Assembly (NCBI RefSeq): GCF_018736065.1
Contig: NZ_CP076129.1
Coordinates: forward strand, 1,302,001 to 1,366,000
Length of the DNA: 64,000 bases
Direction of reading: 5' to 3'
From: Flammeovirga kamogawensis
GTDB lineage: Bacteria > Bacteroidota > Bacteroidia > Cytophagales > Flammeovirgaceae
Position numbers and translations under genes: made by a program. The notes below the pieces were generated by a model. That model did no database searches and was not told the origin of the DNA. It saw only the letters and a program-made list of their open reading frames with translations. Positions 17,408 through 24,497 of the stretch are shown here, one piece after another (within the stretch, counting starts at the first letter, position 1; every line of letters starts with the position of its first letter).

Positions 17408-18478
17408 CTAAACAGTGTAAAGTTTCATTAAAGATTTTCGTCCTCTTAATTTAATTTCTGCTAATGGAGGTAGTTTCAAACCTATTTTCTTAGATAAGCT
17501 GTTTGAAATAAGAATAGGTACTCCTAAGTTTTTACACTCAGATTGTATTCTTGCTGTAGCATTGAGAACGTCTCCATGATAGGCAATCTCTTTTTTAATT
17601 ATACCAATTTGGATAGACGAAACGATACCAGTATGAATACCAGCTTTAAATGTTGGAAGATTACCAAAATTATTCATGAAATAATCACGTCTTTTTTCAA
17701 TTGCTTTTTTTATATCGTAAAACACTTGAACACATTTATTATCTTGAATCCCGTGTTCTGTGTTCCAGGTAAGTACTACTTCATCACCAACATATTGATA
17801 AATAGAAGCATCATTATTTGCAATAGAATCTGTAATGGTTTTAAACGTTTGTTGTATAAACTTACTGTATTGTGTATGTCCAATTTCTTCTGCAATACTT
17901 GTAGAATTATTAAGATCTAAGAACATGAAAATTCTATCTTCTTCTTTTGGGTGGTGATAATTTCCTTTAAGAATAGAAGAGAAGAGTTCCGGCCCAAGAA
18001 TATCTTTTAACTGAAAAATACTATTAATAAACGTGCCTATAACAATACAATAACATAGAAATATGAAAATGGAACGGAAAGAAATTTCTTTTTGAAAGAT
18101 AAGCCCTTTATCATACATTATACTTGTAAATAACTCACCAAAAAGTAGTAAAAAAGAGAATGTAAAAACAAGTAATAACAGGTTAATCAAAGATTTTTTA
18201 TAAATACAAAACTTGGATTTTAATTCTAGAAAAAAGTAGGAGTTCCAGCTTATTGAACAAAAAATAAATGAAAAAATTCCTGTAACTAAAAACATTGGGA
18301 AAACGGATAAAACATTAATTGAATCCCTTGGTATAATATTATGTTCAATAAAAGATTGAATAGTATCAACCTTAATTGAAAAAAATAGGAATATGCATAT
18401 ATACCATGCAACAAAGGAAAGTCTCCATCCCTTAAAGTATTTCTTTCGTCTATAGTTACTCTTAAACTTTAAGAACAT
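17408..18478 (-). CDS. Membrane class III nucleotidyl cyclase, first gene of the operon
   Basis: The product has 356 residues and the same plan as the cyclase at 10580-11755: four membrane helices (~15-150) then a class III catalytic domain. Metal-binding aspartates are in FMFLDLNNST and YQYVGDEVVL, and the transition-state residues are in LNATARI. As in the paralogue, the Lys and Asp that normally recognise adenine are Gln (YQYVGD) and Ala (AYHGD). The segment KDILGPELFSSILKGNY between membrane and catalytic domain is nearly identical in both copies. The tail is shorter than in the paralogue, ending at KLYTV. It starts the five-gene minus-strand operon. The 117-nt gap at 18479-18595, shared with the divergent PAP2 gene, should hold its promoter. 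Confidence 0.9.
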   Translation of the reverse strand: MFLKFKSNYRRKKYFKGWRLSFVAWYICIFLFFSIKVDTIQSFIEHNIIPRDSINVLSVFPMFLVTGIFSFIFCSISWNSYFFLELKSKFCIYKKSLINLLLLVFTFSFLLLFGELFTSIMYDKGLIFQKEISFRSIFIFLCYCIVIGTFINSIFQLKDILGPELFSSILKGNYHHPKEEDRIFMFLDLNNSTSIAEEIGHTQYSKFIQQTFKTITDSIANNDASIYQYVGDEVVLTWNTEHGIQDNKCVQVFYDIKKAIEKRRDYFMNNFGNLPTFKAGIHTGIVSSIQIGIIKKEIAYHGDVLNATARIQSECKNLGVPILISNSLSKKIGLKLPPLAEIKLRGRKSLMKLYTV

Positions 18479-18595
18479 AGTATTTATGTGTTGGGTTATG
18501 TATTTAATTTACAACAATTTCATTGAGCTTCTAGTTCTTTGAATAATTTTTTGATAATTTAGATACCAACATTCTCTTTTTATATAAAATTCACT

Positions 18596-19468
18596 ATGGT
18601 TAGAATACTCTTCATTCTTTTTATTTTTTCAAGTACAGTTTCTTATTCACAGGATTCGTTAAAGTGGTACAAATCGAAATCAAAAGTTTATTATGCACCA
18701 CCTGTGACAACCGCAAGTATTGCAGCAGCAGGACTTTTAGCGAATTACCTTGGTATTAAAATGCTAAATAATAGACCTTCTATTAGTCAGGAAGAGGTAT
18801 TAAAATTAGATATAAACAACGTTAATTCTTTTGATAGAAACGTCTTTAATTATTCTGTAGATCATAGAGAAGATTCTCATAATTTTACAGATTGGGGGCT
18901 TTATGTTTCTGTAGCTTTACCATTTGCATTATTTATAGATCCTGCAATTAGAAAAGATTGGTTAGAGGTTTCTTTAATGTATTTAGAAACTCAAATGATA
19001 GCCGTAAATATTTACAACTATCTAGGACCTGGTATCTTTAGACGATATAGACCGATAACATATATGCATGGAGAAGGAAATCCTCCTGTAGAAATGGATG
19101 AACTGACAGATAATAATAATGAAAGATCATTCTTTAGTGGACATACTTCTAATACTGCTTGTGGAACTTTCTTTGCAGCAAAAGTATTAACAGATTATCA
19201 TCCGGAGTGGTCTACAGGTGCAAAAATTGGGGTTTATGTTGCTGCTTTTATTCCACCAGCAGTTGTTGGATATTATAGAACAAGAGCATACAAGCATTTT
19301 TATACAGATGTAATGACGGGTTGTGCAGTTGGAGCCTTAACAGGTGTATTAGTACCTCAATTACATAAGCATTTGCGTTCAAAGAAAAATAAATATGGTG
19401 GAGCTACATCGTTTATGCCAATTATGCAGCCTACTATGATGGGTTTGTATGTAAAGAAGACATTATAA
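18596..19468 (+). CDS. PAP2-family phosphatase, secreted or membrane-bound
   Basis: The product has 290 residues. An N-terminal signal sequence (ending near VSYSQ) is followed by a PAP2 (type 2 phosphatidic acid phosphatase-like) domain. The three catalytic blocks are visible: FRRYRPITY, RSFFSGHTSNTACG with the catalytic His, and YYRTRAYKHFYTDVMTG with the second His and Asp. Several hydrophobic segments suggest membrane association. It is transcribed divergently from the cyclase operon and lies 10 nt before an AraC-type regulator gene, with which it is probably co-transcribed. Likely substrates are lipid phosphates such as undecaprenyl pyrophosphate or phosphatidic acid; the sequence does not decide. 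Confidence 0.9.
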   Translation: MVRILFILFIFSSTVSYSQDSLKWYKSKSKVYYAPPVTTASIAAAGLLANYLGIKMLNNRPSISQEEVLKLDINNVNSFDRNVFNYSVDHREDSHNFTDWGLYVSVALPFALFIDPAIRKDWLEVSLMYLETQMIAVNIYNYLGPGIFRRYRPITYMHGEGNPPVEMDELTDNNNERSFFSGHTSNTACGTFFAAKVLTDYHPEWSTGAKIGVYVAAFIPPAVVGYYRTRAYKHFYTDVMTGCAVGALTGVLVPQLHKHLRSKKNKYGGATSFMPIMQPTMMGLYVKKTL

Positions 19469-19478
19469 ATAGATTAGA

Positions 19479-20447
19479 ATGAATAAAGAGGTAGAAATAT
19501 TAAAAGAGTGGCATAGTCTTTTAAAAGGAGACCTAAAAGATAATACCTTAACTTTTGATAATGCGATTGGTGTTGGTTCGATTGAAGGATTTTGCCATGA
19601 TGAAAGAGTTGAAATACTAAGGTTTAATTTAGAAATGCATAAAGAGTTTCCTATTAAAGGGGATCTTTTTAAGAAAACAGATACTCATATTCCTATCTTT
19701 TTTAGAGAACCTGATTTTAATGTACAAATTGATTTAGCACATAGAGTAGAGGATTCTGAGGAAGTAAAACAACTGATTGAGAATGGTGCTTTTTCAACAA
19801 ATTCAAAAGACAGTTTAAATTTTGATTTTTATATAGATAAACCCGTAAAATTTATTTCTGTAAGGCTAAGACAAGATTATTATCAAGAATTAGTGAACGA
19901 GTCAGAAACATTAAAAAAAATGTTTAATCTGAATGAACCTTTTTATGTTTTTGAAGAATTTAATGCTTTAATAGGTAGTGTTTTTTTGAGAGCGTTTAGT
20001 ATAAAAAAATCGTCCTATAATGTGGTTTTAATGCATTCTGTAGGAATACATTTAGCAGCTGAGTTTTTTAATAAATTATCGGAAAGAGAGTTTTTAGCAG
20101 AAGAAAATAAATACCCTTTAAGTACTAAAGCAGTTTTTCAAGCAAGAGCAATCCTTACTACTCGTTGGGATAAAGATTTAACTATTGATGTACTTGCAAG
20201 AGAGTGTGGATTAAGTGCGAGTAGATTAAGAGCTTTATATAAGCAGGTTTTTGGCATTACAATACATCAGTTTCATAATGAAGTGAAATTAGAAGTAGGT
20301 AGAACAATGTTATTAGAAGGGAGTAAAACAATTTCTATGATAGGAGTTGAATTAGGATTTTCTAGTGCAAGCCATTTTACAACTGCCTTTAAAAAGAAAT
20401 TTGATAGTACCCCAAAAGAGTATCAAAAGAAATATCAGAAGATATAA
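19479..20447 (+). CDS. AraC-family transcriptional regulator
   Basis: The product has 322 residues. The C-terminal ~100 residues form the double helix-turn-helix of AraC/XylS regulators: LTIDVLARECGLSASRLRAL for the first, and ISMIGVELGFSSASHFTTAF with KKKFDSTPKEYQKKY for the second. The N-terminal ~200 residues have no recognisable sugar-binding or receiver domain, so the signal is unknown. The gene follows the PAP2 gene by 10 nt and ends 30 nt before a terminator, so the pair forms a two-gene unit. Confidence 0.92.
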   Translation: MNKEVEILKEWHSLLKGDLKDNTLTFDNAIGVGSIEGFCHDERVEILRFNLEMHKEFPIKGDLFKKTDTHIPIFFREPDFNVQIDLAHRVEDSEEVKQLIENGAFSTNSKDSLNFDFYIDKPVKFISVRLRQDYYQELVNESETLKKMFNLNEPFYVFEEFNALIGSVFLRAFSIKKSSYNVVLMHSVGIHLAAEFFNKLSEREFLAEENKYPLSTKAVFQARAILTTRWDKDLTIDVLARECGLSASRLRALYKQVFGITIHQFHNEVKLEVGRTMLLEGSKTISMIGVELGFSSASHFTTAFKKKFDSTPKEYQKKYQKI

Positions 20448-20477
20448 GGTATTACTATTAAGTTTGTACCTGACTTG

Positions 20478-20521
20478 CCCTTGGAATTATCTTTATATAT
20501 AATTTCAAGGGTATTTTTTTC
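20478..20521 (+). terminator. Rho-independent terminator after the PAP2-AraC unit
   Basis: A 13-bp stem (20478-20490 with 20499-20511, one G-T pair) is followed by TATTTTTTTC. Confidence 0.88.
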
Positions 20522-20601
20522 TAAAATTAAAAATTGAAAGTCTGTAATAAAATTCTATTCGTTGCCTCTAAACGGATATAAATTAAAGATTTTAAAGAAA
20601 A

Positions 20602-20727
20602 GGAATTATTACAGTTTTATCGTTTGTATCAAAATTATTTTTATTGTCACCTTTTGGAAATGGCAACGATATATCAAATCAAATTTTTGATTATGATACA
20701 GTTGTTGGTGATTTAACATTGAAATAG
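20602..20727 (+). pseudogene. Possible 3' remnant of a protein gene
   Basis: An open frame without a good start gives 41 residues ending SPFGNGNDISNQIFDYDTV, then VGDLTLK and a stop. It is followed 35 nt later by a strong terminator that no other gene in the interval would use. This is what the decayed end of a gene would look like, but the frame is short and no family is recognised. The rest of the 20448-20899 interval holds only the two terminators and presumably the sulfatase promoter. Confidence 0.25.
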
Positions 20728-20761
20728 CTTTCGAATTGTACTAATAAACTTTGTTGTTCTT

Positions 20762-20800
20762 AAAAGGGAAGATTTCACTTCATAAATCTTCCTTTTTTTT
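20762..20800 (+). terminator. Rho-independent terminator without an obvious intact gene
   Basis: GGAAGATTT (20767-20775) pairs with AAATCTTCC (20784-20792), extended by A-T pairs, and is followed by eight T residues. It lies downstream of the possible gene remnant at 20602-20727. Confidence 0.85.
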
Positions 20801-20899
20801 ACCTATGTATAAAAATTAAATTTTGAAGATACGTAGTTATTTTTTGAAAGATTAAAGCATATACCTCCCGTTTCTAAGTATATAATCAAACAAAATAAT

Positions 20900-22645
20900 A
20901 TGAAAAAGATAATTACTTCAATCATTTTAAGTCTATTAAGTGTTGTGTCATTTGCACAAAATTCAAACAACGATAGACCAAATATTTTACTTATTGTTGG
21001 TGATGATATGGGCTTTGCAGATATTGGTCCATATGGTAGTGAAATAGATACACCAGTTTTAGATAGTTTAGCAGGGCAAGGTGTTGCTTTTACAAATTTT
21101 CATGCAACACCTGTATGTTCAGTAACTCGGTCAGAAGTTCTCACAGGAAATAATAATATAGAAGTAGGTTTAGGAGCATTTGATTATGCCGTTTACCCAG
21201 GTTCAAAAGGTAAACCAGGCTACGAAGGATATCTTACTAGAAATACAGTTACAATTGCTCAGCTTTTATCAGACGCAGGATACAATACCTATACTGCGGG
21301 GAAATGGCATTTAGGAGGCGTACACGGAAGAGGACAAGGTCCTTCTGAATGGGGTTTTCAAAAATCGTATGGTATATATGTTGGAGGCTCAAATCATTGG
21401 AATCAAGATGTAATGCTTCCGGATGTTAAAGATCCTGCAGTAGCTAAAGTTTTAAAAGAGGGTAAGATTCCTGATGTTCAAAAAGAAAAATTCTATGAAA
21501 ATGGTCAATTAGTCGACAGACCAATTGGTGTGTATTCTAATGATTTGTACACCAATAAAATGTTAGAGTATATGAATGATGACAAAGATAATGGTAAACC
21601 ATTTTTTGCATACATGGCGTTCACAACTGCTCATTTTCCTATCCAAGCACCTAAAGAATATATTGATAAATATTACGAATATTATTTAACTCATGGCTAT
21701 GAAGATGTAAAGAAAAAAAGATTTGAGATGCTTAAAAAATATGGTATTATAGATCAATCTACTCCTTTTCCAGATACGTCTAAAAATCCATTGGTTAAAC
21801 CATGGGAGTCATTAACACAGAAGGAAAAAGAACAACAAGCTAGAGTTTTTGCTACTTATGCAGGTATGATTGATTCACAAGATCATAGTATTGGTAGAAT
21901 AATGGATTATTTAAGAGAGAACAATAAATTAGACAATACTCTTATTATATATTTAACAGATAACGGTCCTGAAGGAACAGATCTTAGAGGTAAATTAAGT
22001 AATCCACTATTAAATAAATGGGTAAATCAGAACTTTGACGGCACAACAGAACATGTTGGAGAAGGTAATACAGATTGGCAAATAGGTACATCATGGGCAA
22101 ATGCAGCAACGGGTACATTGCAATGGTGGAAAGGTTTTGTAAGTGAAGGAGGAATTAGAGTACCATTAATTGTTGTTCCTCCTAAAAATGATAAAGTAAG
22201 GGGAAAAGGGGTGAAAGTACATAATTTTACAAGTGTAAAAGATATTCCTATGACAATCTTAGCGTATGCAAATGTTGAGCATCCAAAAGATAATTACAAA
22301 GGACAAAAGATTGTTGCTCCATCTGGGATAAGTATTAAAAGTTTCTTAGAAGGAAAGACAGATACTGTTAGAACAGATGATCAATATGTTGCTTTCGAAC
22401 TTTTTGGGAATAAGTATATTGTTGAAGGAAATTATAAGGCTGCATATGTTCGTAAAGGTATGTGGGGTGATGGTGAATGGCATCTATTTGATATCAATTT
22501 AGATCCAGGAGAAACAAGACCTCTAGAAGTACAACAACCTGAATTAATGAAAAAGTTGATAAAACAATATGACGAGTATGCAACATCTCATCACATAATT
22601 CCTGTAAAAGAGGATTGGAATCCTTGGACTGCGATATCACATTAG
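20900..22645 (+). CDS. Periplasmic arylsulfatase (sulfatase family S1) with non-canonical CSVTR motif
   Basis: The product has 581 residues with a signal peptide (MKKIITSIILSLLSVVSFAQ). Metal ligands are present in NILLIVGDDMGFADIG, and GKWHLGG, FTTAHFPIQAP and YLTDNGPEGTD supply the rest of the sulfatase active site. The site modified to formylglycine is Cys73 in PVCSVTRSEVLTG. The usual consensus is C-x-[P/A]-x-R, so the third position is Val instead of Pro. The flanking TRSxxLTG agrees with the AtsA-like branch, which usually reads CSPTR. Whether the residue is still converted by the formylglycine-generating enzyme is open. The gene stands alone between terminators and cleaves an unknown sulfate ester, perhaps from algal glycans. 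Confidence 0.9.
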   Translation: MKKIITSIILSLLSVVSFAQNSNNDRPNILLIVGDDMGFADIGPYGSEIDTPVLDSLAGQGVAFTNFHATPVCSVTRSEVLTGNNNIEVGLGAFDYAVYPGSKGKPGYEGYLTRNTVTIAQLLSDAGYNTYTAGKWHLGGVHGRGQGPSEWGFQKSYGIYVGGSNHWNQDVMLPDVKDPAVAKVLKEGKIPDVQKEKFYENGQLVDRPIGVYSNDLYTNKMLEYMNDDKDNGKPFFAYMAFTTAHFPIQAPKEYIDKYYEYYLTHGYEDVKKKRFEMLKKYGIIDQSTPFPDTSKNPLVKPWESLTQKEKEQQARVFATYAGMIDSQDHSIGRIMDYLRENNKLDNTLIIYLTDNGPEGTDLRGKLSNPLLNKWVNQNFDGTTEHVGEGNTDWQIGTSWANAATGTLQWWKGFVSEGGIRVPLIVVPPKNDKVRGKGVKVHNFTSVKDIPMTILAYANVEHPKDNYKGQKIVAPSGISIKSFLEGKTDTVRTDDQYVAFELFGNKYIVEGNYKAAYVRKGMWGDGEWHLFDINLDPGETRPLEVQQPELMKKLIKQYDEYATSHHIIPVKEDWNPWTAISH

Positions 22646-22661
22646 ATTTTAAGAGTTATCA

Positions 22662-22703
22662 AAAACTGCTGAATAATGAAATTTATTTGGCAGTTTTATT
22701 TTT
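22662..22703 (+). terminator. Rho-independent terminator after the arylsulfatase gene
   Basis: AAAACTGC (22662-22669) pairs with GCAGTTTT (22690-22697) and a T-run follows. The loop is long (20 nt). Confidence 0.75.
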
Positions 22704-22916
22704 TTATGAAACCTTATTGTATATTACACGTTATAATTTTCTTTACTTTATCGGAATCATTGTTAGTACTAACTAAAAAAACCAGTTTATTAAAAGTGTG
22801 TATTAAGAGGATAAGAGTTGGTCGATAAAGTATAAAATGAAAATATTTACTTATTACATTTCTAATTTGATCTATACTTTGTTTAGATGAAATAGGATTA
22901 TTTAACTTCGACAATT

Positions 22917-23096
22917 ATGAAAAATTCAGGAAGAAATGCTTCAAGATTTGATGCTAGATTAACTAAGAATAAAGATGCCAATAATTTGGTGAATTTAATG
23001 AACAACTTTTATGTACCAGCAACTACCACTGAAAAAGAGTTTGTACATTATAAATACTTATTAGATCAAGTAGCAAATAAAGCGGAGGACCGCTAA
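22917..23096 (+). CDS. Small basic protein of 59 residues, unknown function
   Basis: ATG at 22917 opens a 60-codon frame: MKNSGRNASRFDARLTKNKD, then ANNLVNLMNNFYVPATTTEK, then EFVHYKYLLDQVANKAEDR and a stop. A strong terminator begins 12 nt after the stop. The composition (Asn, Lys, Arg, no long hydrophobic stretch, a helical C-terminal half) is that of a small soluble protein. The tight fit between stop codon and terminator argues for a real gene. No family is recognised. The upstream interval 22704-22916 presumably contains its promoter. Confidence 0.6.
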   Translation: MKNSGRNASRFDARLTKNKDANNLVNLMNNFYVPATTTEKEFVHYKYLLDQVANKAEDR

Positions 23097-23108
23097 AAAT
23101 ATACAATT

Positions 23109-23135
23109 AACCTCTCTTTTCGAGAGGTTTTTTTT
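23109..23135 (+). terminator. Rho-independent terminator after the 59-residue gene
   Basis: AACCTCTC (23109-23116) pairs perfectly with GAGAGGTT (23122-23129) over a 5-nt loop, followed by a T-run. Confidence 0.92.
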
Positions 23136-23376
23136 GTGGTATATATTAATATAATTTGTATTTCTTTAATTATTTTCTCCTTTTTTAAGTTTAAAAACGC
23201 TAATTATTACTCATTTTAAGTACTTTACATTTGTAAATTTTTGTCATTTTTATCAAACATTAAGATAATGTTTACTAATCAAACAATATTAGTTGAAACA
23301 AATGTTTTTACGCTCAATTAAATGAAGCATCTTGCTGTATTATTTAATTAGACCTAAAGTATTTTTGAGATTAACA

Positions 23377-24483
23377 ATGACGAACACTATTAAATTATTA
23401 TTATTAACTCTACTCATAACCTCTTGTAACAATAACCTTAAGAAAGTTAAAGAAAAACCTTTACAGTCTTATAAAGTAGTTGCCTCAGAAATTAGAGATA
23501 TAGATTATGTAAAATCTTACCCTGTAAGTATTAGAGGGGAAGTAAGTAGTGAGGTACGTGCGAAAATTAGTGGCTATATTGATGCCGTTTACGTTGATGA
23601 AGGTCAGCGTGTAAAAAAAGGACAACGTTTATTTCATATAGAAACCGCTTCTTTATCTGAACAAGCACAAACAGCTAAAGCTCAGGTAGAAGTTGCAGAA
23701 GTGGAGGTAGACCGTTTACGTCCGTTAGTAGAGAAGCAAGTAATTAGTGAAATTCAACTTAAAACAGCAGAAGCAAGACTTGCAGAAAAAAGAAGTAATC
23801 TAAATACTATTTACGCTAACATTAGTTACGCAACTATTTCAAGTCCTGTAAATGGCGTTGTTGGTTCTATTAATTTTAGGCAAGGTACTTTGGTAGGTCC
23901 AAATACTGAATCGTTAACAGAAGTATCAGATATTAGAAATGTATTTGCGTTTTTCTCAATGAACGAAAAAGATTTTTTGGCTTTCACTAAAGATGTAGAA
24001 GGAAAGACAATGAAACAAAAAATAGCCAACCTTCCTCCTGTAGAATTACGATTAGCTGACGGATCTGTTTATAAACATAAAGGACATATTGTAACAATCT
24101 CTGGTAGTATTGATCAAGAAACAGGAGCGGTCTCTTTCAGAGCAAAATTCCCAAATCCAGAAGAAACACTAAGAGATGGTAGTAGTGGTAGAATTTTAGT
24201 GAGAAACCAGGTGAAAAATGCTCTTGTTATTCCATACCAAAGTACATTTGAACAGCAAGGTGATTTTATTGTATATAGAGTATCAGCATCAGATTCTTTA
24301 TACACAAAAAAAATAAAGAGCAGTATTAAAACAAAGCAATTACTTGTTATTGAAGAAGGTTTGGAAGAGGGAGATATTATCCTTGCAGAAGGTGTAAATG
24401 TTGTTCGCTCTGGAAACAAAATTATTCCAAAAAAGACAACTATGGATGCCATTCTTAATTCTTATCAAGTTCAATTTAAATAA
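23377..24483 (+). CDS. RND efflux periplasmic adaptor lipoprotein (membrane fusion protein)
   Basis: The start is taken at ATG 23377. A longer frame from TTG at 23332 would put fifteen residues ahead of a perfectly good lipoprotein signal (MTNTIKLLLLTLLITSC). The mature protein of about 350 residues has the adaptor layout: barrel-sandwich/lipoyl half (VRAKISGYIDAVYVDEGQRV), helical hairpin rich in Ala, Glu and Lys (AKAQVEVAEVEVDRL), second half (ATISSPVNGVVGSINF), then beta-barrel and membrane-proximal domains (GSIDQETGAVSFRAKFPNPE). It links the inner-membrane pump at 24498 to the outer-membrane channel at 27633. First gene of a three-gene operon; substrate unknown. Confidence 0.93.
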   Translation: MTNTIKLLLLTLLITSCNNNLKKVKEKPLQSYKVVASEIRDIDYVKSYPVSIRGEVSSEVRAKISGYIDAVYVDEGQRVKKGQRLFHIETASLSEQAQTAKAQVEVAEVEVDRLRPLVEKQVISEIQLKTAEARLAEKRSNLNTIYANISYATISSPVNGVVGSINFRQGTLVGPNTESLTEVSDIRNVFAFFSMNEKDFLAFTKDVEGKTMKQKIANLPPVELRLADGSVYKHKGHIVTISGSIDQETGAVSFRAKFPNPEETLRDGSSGRILVRNQVKNALVIPYQSTFEQQGDFIVYRVSASDSLYTKKIKSSIKTKQLLVIEEGLEEGDIILAEGVNVVRSGNKIIPKKTTMDAILNSYQVQFK

Positions 24484-24497
24484 AACACCCCTTCAAT

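Noticed and set aside
5801-18478. One single operon from the second cyclase to the LytTR regulator
   Set aside because: A strong minus-strand terminator at 10514-10562 and a 180-nt gap separate the cyclase operon from the two-component operon.
22714-22914. 66-codon open frame on the minus strand opposite the leader of the 59-residue gene
   Set aside because: It covers the region where the plus-strand small gene needs its promoter, has no terminator of its own on that strand and no recognisable features.
23332-23376. Upstream TTG start for the RND adaptor
   Set aside because: The ATG at 23377 gives a standard lipoprotein signal with the lipobox at normal distance.
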